Positions 37,201-44,944 of a DNA stretch of 64,000 nucleotides are shown piece after piece; position 1 is the first letter of the stretch, and the number at the start of each line of letters is the position of its first letter. The stretch lies in NCBI GenBank assembly GCA_934476675.1, contig CAKSOE010000009.1:1-64000 (forward strand), in the 5' to 3' direction. The DNA is from an uncultured Clostridia bacterium (GTDB lineage: Bacteria > Bacillota > Clostridia > UBA1381). The position numbers and the translations under genes were made by a program. Under the pieces are notes generated by a model that was not told the DNA's origin, searched no databases, and saw only the letters and a program-made list of their open reading frames with translations.

Positions 37201-40200
37201 AATTACGTTGTCCAAAACTATAACGGTCTGACGGGAGGCTATAACTGGAAAGGCGCAAGATCGGGCGATATAGAGTTTGCATATCAGGCGCCGAGGTTTA
37301 TGCACTCGCGCAGCACGATGACAGAATACCGCGATACGGGAAATGAGAAGTATGCCTATGCACTTTTGGGGCAGGTAATGGATCTGATATGTGATATCGG
37401 AAACAAAACTCCGTATCCGAGAAGTCTTGATGCAGGTATGAGAATGCAGCAGTGGGCTCCGCTCATGAATACTTTTAAAAACAGCCGTTATCTTACACCG
37501 GAGTTTTGCACGGCATTTATGAAATATATGTATGCGCAGTTTGAATATTTTCCGACACGTGCAAACGCAACGGGCAACTGGCGCGAATATGAACAGCTTG
37601 CCGTGCTTTATGCGTCCGCGGCATATCCCGAGCTTTCAAACAGCGCTTTCGCAAAAAATGCGTGTATTGATTCATGGTTCAATGCGTTTAAGAACAGCTT
37701 TTTGGAGGACGGAAGCTATGTCGAAGATACAGGCGGATACCATCGTTCTGTTTTCTCGATGTATCTTGATTTCAGGAGTGCATGTGCCAAATCGGGCGCT
37801 GAAATTCCGAAAGAATTTGACGAAACTCTCCGAAAAGCAGCATATTATGTGTGCCTTACAAACGGTCCGGCAGGAGAAATGCTGCAATATGGGGATGAGG
37901 ACCCGGGAACGCGGAGCGCAGGAGGTTACAGCAGAGCCGCAGATCTGTACAAGGATGAGGAACTGAGATTTATAGATTCTTTCGGTGAAAAAGGCACGCA
38001 GCCCGAATACACATCATATCATTTCCCGAACGGAACATATACGATGATGCGCTCGGATTGGAGAAAGGACGCACTTTATCTGTTTACAAGCGTTCGCGGC
38101 GGAGGAGGTCACGGTCATGCTGATGATAACAGTATAATATTGTTCGGAAACGGCAGACGGCTGCTCGTTGATTCGGGCAAGTTTACATACAATGCCTATG
38201 ATCCGGCGAGAATATACGGTCTTTCCACACAGGGACATAATACGGTACTGATAAACGACACATCGCAGAGAAACGGCTGGACAGATGATACAAGAGGAAC
38301 GGTTCACCGCTGGCTCACAAACAGTAAATTTGATTTTCTGTCGCAGAGTACCGCGTCATATCCCGAGCATGAGCATATGCGCAATATTCTGTTTACAAAA
38401 AAGGGCTTTGTAATCGTGTCGGACAAGATGATGCCGGAGGACAAAACAAAAGTAAATAATTATAAGCAGTACTGGCATATGCTTCCTAATGCGAATATAA
38501 CGGCGGATAACGAAAAGAAACTGATTTATTCAAATTTTTCGGACGGAAACAATATTATTGCAGCATCTGCGGACGATGCAGAAGCAGAGCTTGATGACGG
38601 ATATTATCATTCGGGTTCATCGGTGGATAATATAAAGGCAGGATTTTTTGAAAAATCGGCGGCAGGAGATGTTACTCTCGATACCGTGCTTTATCCGACA
38701 GGTTACTCAAACGGCAGCATAAGCACGGAACGCATAGATACGGGCAAACCGACAGACAAGGCGACGGCAATGAAGTTTACAATATCGGAAAAGTCAGGAA
38801 AAACAACGTATTGCTATATGTATAACTATGATTTCGAGAACGGAGAGCCGATAACCTTTGATGAATACAGCAGTGATTCGCGTGCGGTACTTATAGGCGT
38901 AAATGAAAATGGTGAAACGTCCGAGATTATCATGGCAGACGGCAGTTTTATAAAGCAAAACGGCAGTGTTCTGCTCGATACCGGAACAGCGGTTTCCGAT
39001 ATGGCTTTTTCGCAAAGCGGCAGCGGAGCGGAGCTGATAACCTCGGATGAGGATATAAGTCCCGAAAATATATCCGTACGCGGAAAGTACGGTATAAGCA
39101 GTATCACATTTAACGGCGAGTACAAGGAATATGGTATAATTAACGGATTGATTAGACCGACTGAAAAAACTGCGGAACCAATCGGTAGGGAAGAGCTGGA
39201 AAAAAGTATAATTATCGGAGAAACCGTAAAAAGCGGCAGCGGAAAAACATATCTTCTCGACGATATTTCGTTTGAGAAAACCGCAGGAGCAGCAGGAGAA
39301 AAAATTTCATATTCCGTGAGCAATCCGTCACTGATAGATGAATACGGCACAGTGACTCGCGATACCGTGGACAGAGAGGTAAGCATTACGGCAAATATTA
39401 CGGAAGCAAGCGGAGCAAAGAGGGAAATGTGTTTTGAATATACAGTTCCGGGCAAATACCATGCCTTAAAAAGCGGTGAAAATCCGGCGAGAGGGGAGAG
39501 ACTGCCGCAGGGAACAGCCGTTTCAAAAGCGACGGAGCATACTGCCCTATATAAAGCCGCAGGCGACAGAATTACAATTGTCTCCGATGCCGGCGGATGG
39601 GGCGCTGAACCCGGTTTTCTTTATACATACGGCACTCCGCTTACCGGAAAATTCGTACAAAAAATATCGTTCAGTTCAGATGTCAGTAATATTTTAAGAT
39701 TTCGTTTGTGCGATAATAAATATAATAAGCTTCTTGATATAGTCCAATCTAAAAATAAGCTTACGATAGGTGATCTGACGTATCAGATAAACGGCTCGGA
39801 CGTTAATACGGTGGGTAAGAGGATTGACCTTGAACTTTTATTTGATTTCAGCGGCGCTTTATATACGGTAACGCCGTATATAAACGGTACAAAAATATCG
39901 GATGCTATGTATATAAGCGGCTGCTATGCAAATCTGACATACATATACGGAGCGCATATTTACGGCGGAGAGTACTGGGGAGCGGGTACAACGGAAATTT
40001 ACAGCCTTGACGCTTACAGAATCGCCGAAAATTATCCGTCCGTTATGAAAGGGGAGGTATCGTTTGGCAATTCAAGTCCGCAGCAGGGAGAAAACAAGGC
40101 GGTTATTCCGATTGTAAAGACAACGGACGGCGAGATGAAAGCAATAATGTATTATGCCGTATATGCGGACGGGAAGCTGCTTGCGCTTGATATGCAGCCC

Positions 40201-40338
40201 GTAATACTCAACAGTGACGAGCACAGGGAGTATACCGCCGCCGTAACCCTGGATACGGCGCCGAAAAACGCACAGCAAAGAGTGTTTATATGGGACGGAC
40301 AGAATATTCCGTTGCAGACGAAGCCGTTTCCGTTCTGA
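34279..40338 (+). CDS. Secreted heparinase II/III-type lyase, no SLH anchor
   Basis: This 2019-residue exported enzyme is a paralogue of the lyase at 16401. The signal peptide covers about 1-30 (cut near GYAASA). It shares the first Ig domain (about 35-135), the LamG-like modules, two further Ig domains, the CBM96-like region, the toroid (ATGNWREYEQ, TGGYHRSVFS) and the beta-sandwich with GGHGHADDN near residue 1277 and DSGKFTYNAYDP. It lacks the second Ig domain of its paralogue. After the catalytic part it has no SLH domains. Residues about 1637-2019 instead match the second half of the 708-residue protein at 22543 and end in RVFIWDGQNIPLQTKPF. So one lyase is wall-anchored and one is probably released or substrate-bound. 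TTTGGAGG precedes the ATG. A hairpin overlaps the stop. Confidence 0.85.
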   Translation: MWCNSIKKLFAAVSALVLICNTITGYAASALSAQEAVNADLAAITEEGILSVPLADGYLIDPLQTDSITKGENGSTITWTTSDESIISADGWVTRPQEDTYVTVTASAAFGTAKAEKSFEFRVAGVFTDIGGLPSNLYPMYTDSFSKPDKIDSRIKTSRFIDGDTVQIENGKLKFSRTEWSSEEVAISFYRDDSESTLTGTFVTQYTLSKNIGVVRMRMYNSNWNYITQTDWAGDTLTIQYRDPSDLSKRTSTKLDAPSDKPLKFTILVNINDSRPVFSMWVNNSEVLHEVISAMDFSPAAFKWIQFYSMQYGNYGVGSYTIDNFGFYREAVDVPTVESMIAENDFSSEEQPNKLITNTTGGGTVKIENGKLVIDKTDPAYSAVGASVYTGADTSAAAAGVIGMEFDAERKNGKTVQIRSMDEKGGLYYSMSWNSDNIGAVYSDDKQTEGSNHTIRNINSKKIHINMLFDTVNSSYWLWVDGKQVISEKYSRSVGVSAICYTMFYLEAQETVYIDNYKIYNAIPPKTLRLKFDTADFGDKDILNETPQAGNIIQSPLNLQKSLRYGTNITWESSNPDIINPVTGALTRPLDVSENPLVTLTAHFENNGIELIRTYSYCVLREFSNSADKYAAEAEDIKETYLTEEAPDKITTSLKLMEKGFYGSDIIWKSDNTNVIANSGRVTRPRFDEPDAEVTLTAQIGQYKKELKFTVLADEPPKDPMYTSDEDFFGVWNGSAFEKTPQLDYSVSGLSKVCEKAKTGDYEGAKQELYSYMTTRNVSSPIGLGTRLTDWVDSRCDGLFSLGEEAAYYRGLVTVTSDAYAAVRTPIFNAKSLPKSKKTFELLARYNENTAAYVMGTGAEKNMQPVLEVSVNGKKRTYTASASASVRAGRYSRQHIDDNSVLAAKMFGEFLGDETYRILLCFDLSDISASDKIDSADLILYARKSVPYADDKQLWIVDNAGQSWDEKTVFWDSLNYVVQNYNGLTGGYNWKGARSGDIEFAYQAPRFMHSRSTMTEYRDTGNEKYAYALLGQVMDLICDIGNKTPYPRSLDAGMRMQQWAPLMNTFKNSRYLTPEFCTAFMKYMYAQFEYFPTRANATGNWREYEQLAVLYASAAYPELSNSAFAKNACIDSWFNAFKNSFLEDGSYVEDTGGYHRSVFSMYLDFRSACAKSGAEIPKEFDETLRKAAYYVCLTNGPAGEMLQYGDEDPGTRSAGGYSRAADLYKDEELRFIDSFGEKGTQPEYTSYHFPNGTYTMMRSDWRKDALYLFTSVRGGGGHGHADDNSIILFGNGRRLLVDSGKFTYNAYDPARIYGLSTQGHNTVLINDTSQRNGWTDDTRGTVHRWLTNSKFDFLSQSTASYPEHEHMRNILFTKKGFVIVSDKMMPEDKTKVNNYKQYWHMLPNANITADNEKKLIYSNFSDGNNIIAASADDAEAELDDGYYHSGSSVDNIKAGFFEKSAAGDVTLDTVLYPTGYSNGSISTERIDTGKPTDKATAMKFTISEKSGKTTYCYMYNYDFENGEPITFDEYSSDSRAVLIGVNENGETSEIIMADGSFIKQNGSVLLDTGTAVSDMAFSQSGSGAELITSDEDISPENISVRGKYGISSITFNGEYKEYGIINGLIRPTEKTAEPIGREELEKSIIIGETVKSGSGKTYLLDDISFEKTAGAAGEKISYSVSNPSLIDEYGTVTRDTVDREVSITANITEASGAKREMCFEYTVPGKYHALKSGENPARGERLPQGTAVSKATEHTALYKAAGDRITIVSDAGGWGAEPGFLYTYGTPLTGKFVQKISFSSDVSNILRFRLCDNKYNKLLDIVQSKNKLTIGDLTYQINGSDVNTVGKRIDLELLFDFSGALYTVTPYINGTKISDAMYISGCYANLTYIYGAHIYGGEYWGAGTTEIYSLDAYRIAENYPSVMKGEVSFGNSSPQQGENKAVIPIVKTTDGEMKAIMYYAVYADGKLLALDMQPVILNSDEHREYTAAVTLDTAPKNAQQRVFIWDGQNIPLQTKPFPF

Positions 40339-40351
40339 TATGAACGGAAAC
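40326..40351. terminator. Hairpin between convergent lyase and ROK genes
   Basis: Arms GTTTCCGTTC (40326-40335) and GAACGGAAAC (40342-40351) enclose a six-base loop that contains the lyase stop codon. CTTTA follows on the plus strand. It lies between two convergent genes only 25 bases apart and likely ends both transcripts. Confidence 0.65.
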
Positions 40352-40363
40352 TTTACCCGATAG

Positions 40364-41533
40364 TTATTCGATAATATTGCCGGAATAAGAAATATCAAAG
40401 AGCAAATCGCACAGATTAAATGCCGCACCGCGGAGTGTTTCTTCTTCGCTGATTGAAGTTTCACGTATATCAAGCTCCTCCAAAAGCGCAGGGTATGCGC
40501 GTCTGTAAAGCTCTTCCACGGCAAGCACGGTGACTGCACTTAATGATTTTATGCTGCCGATATTGATTACCATTAACGACGGCTTGCAAAGACTTACTAA
40601 ATTTGCCAAACCTATGCCGAGATACTGCGCACATTCACGAACGGCACATTCCGCCGCAGTATCTCTGCAGGAAAGCCTTTCGGTAATTTCCGCAATCGGA
40701 ATATTTTTTGTGCCGCTGTATTCGGAATAAAGCTGTTCAATTCTCTGCACGGAACACATTATTTCAAGGCAGCCCCTGTTGCCGCAAAAACACGGCTCGC
40801 CGTCCTTTTCCACGGTGGTATGCCCGATTTCGCCGAGCATTGCACGATTGATTTCGCCGTTATAATACTGGCAGGCGCCTATTCCGTTTTCCAAATCAAC
40901 CAGCAGCATATTATCCTTGTCTGCATATTTGCTGCAACAAAAATACCACATTGCTTTTAAAACCGAGATGTTTTCAACAAATACCGGAATACCTGTTTCC
41001 TTTTCGAGTGTTTCTTTCAAATCAAATTCCGTCCATTTCAGACTTGACGACAAAACAAACCTGTTTCCGTTCAGTACCATGCCGGAGATTGCTATTTCTA
41101 TTCCCAAAACTCGTTTTTTACCGTATTTGTTTATCAGTGATATAACCTCTTTGTGAACCGTATTAATGAAATCCCGTGGGGTAAGACTGTCAGTATCAAG
41201 GCATATGCGTGATATTACGGAGCCTTCAAGGTCGGTATATGAAATGTTTATACTTTCCGCACTCAAAAAAATACATATCAGATTGTATGCCTCGGCACGA
41301 AAACGAAGAAGCGTTCCTTTACGTCCCACTCGTCCGACGTTTTCGGTTCCGCTTTCGGTCAATAAGCCTTTTTCAAGCAAATACGAGGTGATATTTGTAA
41401 GGGAAGAAACGGAAAGCCCTGTTTGCTGCGCAATGGCAGGGCGCGGCACATCGGGGTTTCTTCTTATATAATTAAGTACTTTCAATCTGTTCACTTTTTG
41501 AATAAGCTGAGAATTTCCTGCTATACGGTTCAT
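40364..41533 (-). CDS. ROK-family transcriptional repressor
   Basis: This 389-residue protein joins a winged helix-turn-helix (residues about 12-70, LKVLNYIRRNPDVPRPAIAQ) to a ROK sugar-kinase-like domain. The ROK zinc motif is present (GEPCFCGNRGCLEIMCS), as is LLVDLENGIGACQYYNGEIN. Such XylR/NagC-type proteins usually repress sugar-use genes and are released by a sugar or sugar phosphate. The ATG at 41531-41533 (MNRIAGNSQLIQ) has AAAGGAA before it. A longer open frame to 41644 exists but would contain the -10 and -35 boxes, so I reject it. The promoter carries a perfect palindrome over the -35 box, which points to autoregulation. Related palindromes lie before the first gene of the locus and before the SLH lyase. 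Confidence 0.9.
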   Translation of the reverse strand: MNRIAGNSQLIQKVNRLKVLNYIRRNPDVPRPAIAQQTGLSVSSLTNITSYLLEKGLLTESGTENVGRVGRKGTLLRFRAEAYNLICIFLSAESINISYTDLEGSVISRICLDTDSLTPRDFINTVHKEVISLINKYGKKRVLGIEIAISGMVLNGNRFVLSSSLKWTEFDLKETLEKETGIPVFVENISVLKAMWYFCCSKYADKDNMLLVDLENGIGACQYYNGEINRAMLGEIGHTTVEKDGEPCFCGNRGCLEIMCSVQRIEQLYSEYSGTKNIPIAEITERLSCRDTAAECAVRECAQYLGIGLANLVSLCKPSLMVINIGSIKSLSAVTVLAVEELYRRAYPALLEELDIRETSISEEETLRGAAFNLCDLLFDISYSGNIIE

Positions 41534-41570
41534 TGTATATTCCTTTCGGGACGATTTATATGATAAGCAA

Positions 41571-41599
41571 ATTATAACATTTAAAAATATTTTTGTCAA
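41571..41599 (-). promoter_or_regulatory. Sigma-A promoter of the ROK gene
   Basis: On the minus strand TTGACA (41599-41594) and TATAAT (41576-41571) are both perfect with a 17-base spacer. Transcription would start near 41564, about 30 bases before the ROK start codon, which supports the shorter ROK start. The -35 box is one half of the central palindrome. Confidence 0.85.
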
Positions 41600-41610
41600 T
41601 ATATTGACAA
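41593..41610. promoter_or_regulatory. 18-bp palindromic operator over both -35 boxes
   Basis: TTGTCAATATATTGACAA is a perfect palindrome. Its left half contains the -35 box of the minus-strand ROK promoter and its right half the -35 box of the plus-strand yitT promoter. Palindromes of this size are typical ROK binding sites. One bound dimer would shut off both promoters. Confidence 0.7.
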
Positions 41611-41632
41611 CCGAATATAAAGATGCTATAAT
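41604..41632 (+). promoter_or_regulatory. Sigma-A promoter facing yitT and the sugar operon
   Basis: TTGACA (41604-41609) and TATAAT (41627-41632) are perfect with a 17-base spacer. It faces the YitT gene and, if there is read-through, the six sugar genes after it. The -35 box overlaps the palindrome, and the -10 box lies in the left arm of a long inverted repeat. Confidence 0.85.
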
Positions 41633-41671
41633 TAATTTAAACAATGGATAAATTAATTATAGCATCTTTAT
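41617..41671. repeat. Perfect 23-bp inverted repeat over the yitT promoter
   Basis: Arms 41617-41639 and 41649-41671 are exact reverse complements with a nine-base loop. The left arm holds the -10 box of the yitT promoter, so only part of the repeat is transcribed. Each arm contains CTATAATTAATT. It may be a second operator, a recombination site, or a duplicated promoter piece. Confidence 0.75.
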
Positions 41672-41721
41672 TCCTTGTCTAAAATAAAATATTTTTTGTG
41701 CTGCAAAGGGTGGAAAAAAGT

Positions 41722-42561
41722 ATGAAAAAACGTATCGGTCAATATATGGTTATACTGCTCGGAGTGATACTGACCTCGTTTGCAATAGGCGTATTCTATA
41801 CACCGAACAAAATTGTAAGCGGAGGGGTGTCCGGACTTTCGACCATTCTTTATCACACATTACATATTCCGCTCGGAATATCCTTTGCGGTTATAAACGC
41901 TGCGTTTCTTTTACTGGCGCTCAAATTTATAGGCAGGGAATTTGTTATAAAAACCATTGCGGGTGCAGGACTTATGTCGCTGTTTGTACAGATATTTTCG
42001 TACATTCCGCCGATTACCGATGATATGGTATTGGCGTCGGTATTCGGAGCTGTTCTTTACGGCTCGGGAATCGGGCTTACGCTCATAAACGGAGCGTCAA
42101 CCGGAGGTACGGATATTTTGAGCAGACTGCTTCAGCTGCTGTTTCCGCACGTCAAAATAGGAAAACTGCTTCTTGCGGTGGACACTGCGGTAATACTTAT
42201 GTCGCTTATAGTGTTTAAAACGGCGGATATTACGCTTTGGGGAATTGCGGCATTGTTTGTTTCTACATTTGCGGTTGATTGGATAATCAGAAAGCTGAAT
42301 GTTTCAAAGCTTGCATTTGTGGTAACAAGTATGGGTGCGGAGGTGGCAAAAACACTTGTTTCGTCATCACCGCGCGGTGTGACCTTGGTTGAAACAACAG
42401 GCGCCTATACCTTGCAGAATAATAATATGCTGATATGCGCATTAAAAGAAAACGAGCTTCCCGAATTTCAAAAAAATGTTCTGGAGGTTGACGGCAAAGC
42501 GTTTATTATATATGCCGAAGCACAGCAAATAGTAGGAAACGGATTTCATTTATACAAATAA
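41722..42561 (+). CDS. YitT/DUF2179-family membrane protein
   Basis: This 279-residue protein has an N-terminal membrane part of about five helices with the YitT signatures IGVFYTPNKIVSGGVSGLSTIL and GTDILSRLL. The C-terminal cytoplasmic DUF2179 domain contains RGVTLVETTGAYTLQNNNML. The family is widespread in Firmicutes and its transport role is not settled. I take the ATG at 41722; a GTG at 41713 and a longer GTG frame at 41698 are also possible. The gene is the first behind the promoter that shares a palindrome with the ROK gene and lies 15 bases before the aminotransferase gene, so it may belong to the same transcript. Confidence 0.85.
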   Translation: MKKRIGQYMVILLGVILTSFAIGVFYTPNKIVSGGVSGLSTILYHTLHIPLGISFAVINAAFLLLALKFIGREFVIKTIAGAGLMSLFVQIFSYIPPITDDMVLASVFGAVLYGSGIGLTLINGASTGGTDILSRLLQLLFPHVKIGKLLLAVDTAVILMSLIVFKTADITLWGIAALFVSTFAVDWIIRKLNVSKLAFVVTSMGAEVAKTLVSSSPRGVTLVETTGAYTLQNNNMLICALKENELPEFQKNVLEVDGKAFIIYAEAQQIVGNGFHLYK

Positions 42562-42576
42562 AAGGAGGATTTAATT

Positions 42577-43884
42577 ATGGGAAAAACAACTGATTTTCGG
42601 TATAATACCGGAGAAACAAAGGTACCGTGGGCAGCGGTGGGAGAAAATTACAATGCGTCGGATTTAATGGAGATTATCCGTTTTATGATGCAGGGCGAGG
42701 GAGAAGAATACGAACAGGCTTGCAGCGCTTTGTATGAGCAGGTAAAAAAGCTTGACGCGATTTCGTCACCTCCCGGAAAGCTGACAACGGGAGCGCAGGT
42801 TGAAGCGGCGGAGAAAGCCTGCAATGAGTATCTCGGTACCGACAGCAGTACATTTGTAACAAATGCAACGTCGGGCTTTGAAATTGCTTATAAATATGCC
42901 GGTCTTAAAGAGGGCGATGAGGTAATAGTGCCTGCAATCACATTTGTGGCAACAATGGCATATCCTCTGGCAGTCGGAGCAAAGCTTGTATTTGCAGATG
43001 TTGACCCGAGGACGATAAACATGGATCCGGCAGATGTTGAACGCAAAATTACACCCAAAACCAAGATGATTGTTCCGGTACATATCGGCGGCTATCCGGT
43101 TGATCTTGACCCGATTATGGAGATTGCAAAAAAGCATGATATTCTTGTTTTAGAGGATGCGGCTCATGCTTTCGGCGCTGTGTATAAGGGAAAGCATATA
43201 GGAACTATCGGAGATTTTGCGGCTTTCAGTTTTCATGAGGTTAAAAATATAACATCATTCGGCGAGGGCGGCATTGCAACAACAAATGTTCCCGGTTTTG
43301 CGGACGAGATGAAGCGCGCACGCTTTTTGGGACTTGATTTCACTGCTCCGATTAAAAACTGGCTGTATAATATTACGCCGATTCCGGGCAAGGAAAAACC
43401 GTTTGTGGCGCTTAATTACTCACCGACGGAAATTCAGGGACTGGGACTGAGATTACAGGTTGCGAGAAATGAGAAAATTATAGCTGAACGCCGTGCTGCG
43501 GCAGAATATCTTAACAGACGTTTTGCCGAAAATGATGCGATTATTCCGCAGCAGCTGGGCGATGATGATATAAAACCCACATTCCATATGTATTTATTGC
43601 AGATTGATCCTCAAAAAGCCGGCGGCGATATTCAGGCTTTAAAGCAAAAGTTAGAGGAAAAGGGAGTTACCAACATACCACATTTCGGGCCGCTTTATCG
43701 GTTTAAGGTAGTCAGCGATATGGGATATAATCCCGAAGAAATCGCAAAGGCCTGTCCCGTATGCGAAGAAGTATTTTATCATCGCTTTACACATCTGCCG
43801 CTTTACGGTTTGAGCGAGAGTCAGCTGATATATATGGCAGATGCAATTCTTGAATCGGTTGCCGAAATGCAGCAGGGCAGATAA
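42577..43884 (+). CDS. DegT/DnrJ/EryC1-family sugar aminotransferase
   Basis: This 435-residue enzyme depends on pyridoxal phosphate. The fold-type I signature is complete: the ALCW-type region TNATSGFEIAYKYAGLKEGD, the phosphate-anchoring ILVLEDAAHAFG, and the Schiff-base lysine K223 in FSFHEVKNITSFGEGG. The family transfers an amino group to keto-sugars, usually in synthesis of amino sugars, but some members are dehydratases or act in catabolism. About 70 residues at the N-terminus precede the usual core. AAAGGAGG is before the ATG. The adjacent Gfo/Idh/MocA gene 11 bases downstream could supply a 3-keto sugar, as NtdC does for NtdA in Bacillus. In this catabolic setting the direction of the reaction is unknown. 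Confidence 0.85.
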   Translation: MGKTTDFRYNTGETKVPWAAVGENYNASDLMEIIRFMMQGEGEEYEQACSALYEQVKKLDAISSPPGKLTTGAQVEAAEKACNEYLGTDSSTFVTNATSGFEIAYKYAGLKEGDEVIVPAITFVATMAYPLAVGAKLVFADVDPRTINMDPADVERKITPKTKMIVPVHIGGYPVDLDPIMEIAKKHDILVLEDAAHAFGAVYKGKHIGTIGDFAAFSFHEVKNITSFGEGGIATTNVPGFADEMKRARFLGLDFTAPIKNWLYNITPIPGKEKPFVALNYSPTEIQGLGLRLQVARNEKIIAERRAAAEYLNRRFAENDAIIPQQLGDDDIKPTFHMYLLQIDPQKAGGDIQALKQKLEEKGVTNIPHFGPLYRFKVVSDMGYNPEEIAKACPVCEEVFYHRFTHLPLYGLSESQLIYMADAILESVAEMQQGR

Positions 43885-43895
43885 GGAGAAAATTT

Positions 43896-44939
43896 ATGAA
43901 AATAAAGTGGGGTGTAATAGGCTGCGGCGGAATAGCCGACCGCAGAACCATTCCCGGTATGATGCTTGCCGAAAATGCCGAGCTTATTGCGGTTATGGAT
44001 GTCGATAAAGAAGCTGCCGGGAGAACAGCAAAGAAATACGGTGCAAAATATTCGTTTGACAATGCAGATGAGCTTCTTGCATTGGACGAAATTCAGGCGG
44101 TTTACATTGCGTCTCCGGTGTTTTGCCACAGAGAGCAGTGTATTGCGGCAGCGAGGGCAAAAAAGCATATTCTGATTGAAAAACCCGTAGGTCTTACCGC
44201 GGAGGAAGCAAAGGAGCTTTCCGATATTTGTGACAAAGAGGGAGTTAAGCTAGGCGTAGGATTTATGATGCGTTTTCACGCATATCATCAGAAAATGCGC
44301 GAATTGATAACAGACGGCAAACTCGGAGAAATTGTATCGGCAAGAGCGCAGCTGACCTGCTGGTATCCTAAGATGGATAACTGCTGGCGGCAGGATAAGA
44401 AGCTTTCCGGCGGTGGTGCCATGATGGACATGGGTATACATTGTATAGACCTTATAAGATATATCACCGGACTTGAAGTCAAAGCCGTAACGGGAATGAC
44501 GGGGAATCAGATTTTTAAATATAATGCAGAGGATGCCGGAGCGGCGGTTTTCAGACTGGAAAACGGTGCGTTGTGCTATGTTGACGCCAATTTCAATATA
44601 CCGGATGAGGCTGTGAAATGCAAGATAGAATTTTACGGAACAAAGGGCAGCATTTTTGCAGAGGGCACAATTGCGCAGGAGGAAGGCGGAAAAATAGAGG
44701 TTCTTTGTGTCGGTGATGCGGGGGAATATGACGCCGGACAGGTCAGAAATGAGATACAGCCCGTTGACATCAATGTAAAATTCGGAAATATGTATACAAA
44801 AGAAATAGAAGCGTTCGGAAGAGCGATTGAAGGAAAAGGCGAAATCCCCGTAACTGCCGCCGATGCAATCATGTCGCAAAGGGCGATTGAAGCGGTTTAC
44901 GAAAGCAGCGCTTACGGGAAAACAATAAATTTGGAGTGA
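43896..44939 (+). CDS. Gfo/Idh/MocA-family oxidoreductase
   Basis: This 347-residue NAD(P)-dependent sugar dehydrogenase has a Rossmann N-terminus (WGVIGCGGIADRRTIPGMML) and the family's EKP motif at 95-97 (ILIEKPVGLT). The active-site region GGGAMMDMGIHCIDLIRYIT contains the expected Asp and His. Enzymes of this group oxidise or reduce a ring hydroxyl, often C3, or take part in oxidative cleavage of glycosides. AAGGAG precedes the ATG. The gene ends in GGAGTGA, and that GGAG also serves as ribosome site for the deacetylase gene five bases on, which suggests translational coupling. Confidence 0.9.
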   Translation: MKIKWGVIGCGGIADRRTIPGMMLAENAELIAVMDVDKEAAGRTAKKYGAKYSFDNADELLALDEIQAVYIASPVFCHREQCIAAARAKKHILIEKPVGLTAEEAKELSDICDKEGVKLGVGFMMRFHAYHQKMRELITDGKLGEIVSARAQLTCWYPKMDNCWRQDKKLSGGGAMMDMGIHCIDLIRYITGLEVKAVTGMTGNQIFKYNAEDAGAAVFRLENGALCYVDANFNIPDEAVKCKIEFYGTKGSIFAEGTIAQEEGGKIEVLCVGDAGEYDAGQVRNEIQPVDINVKFGNMYTKEIEAFGRAIEGKGEIPVTAADAIMSQRAIEAVYESSAYGKTINLE

Positions 44940-44944
44940 TTTTA

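Noticed and set aside
41534..41644. N-terminal extension of the ROK protein
   Set aside because: The extension would run through the ROK promoter and its operator; the internal ATG at 41533 has a good ribosome site and begins the usual family sequence.
41735..41750. TCAATATATGG inside yitT as another ROK site
   Set aside because: It lies in coding sequence, lacks the second half of the palindrome and is easily explained by codon content.
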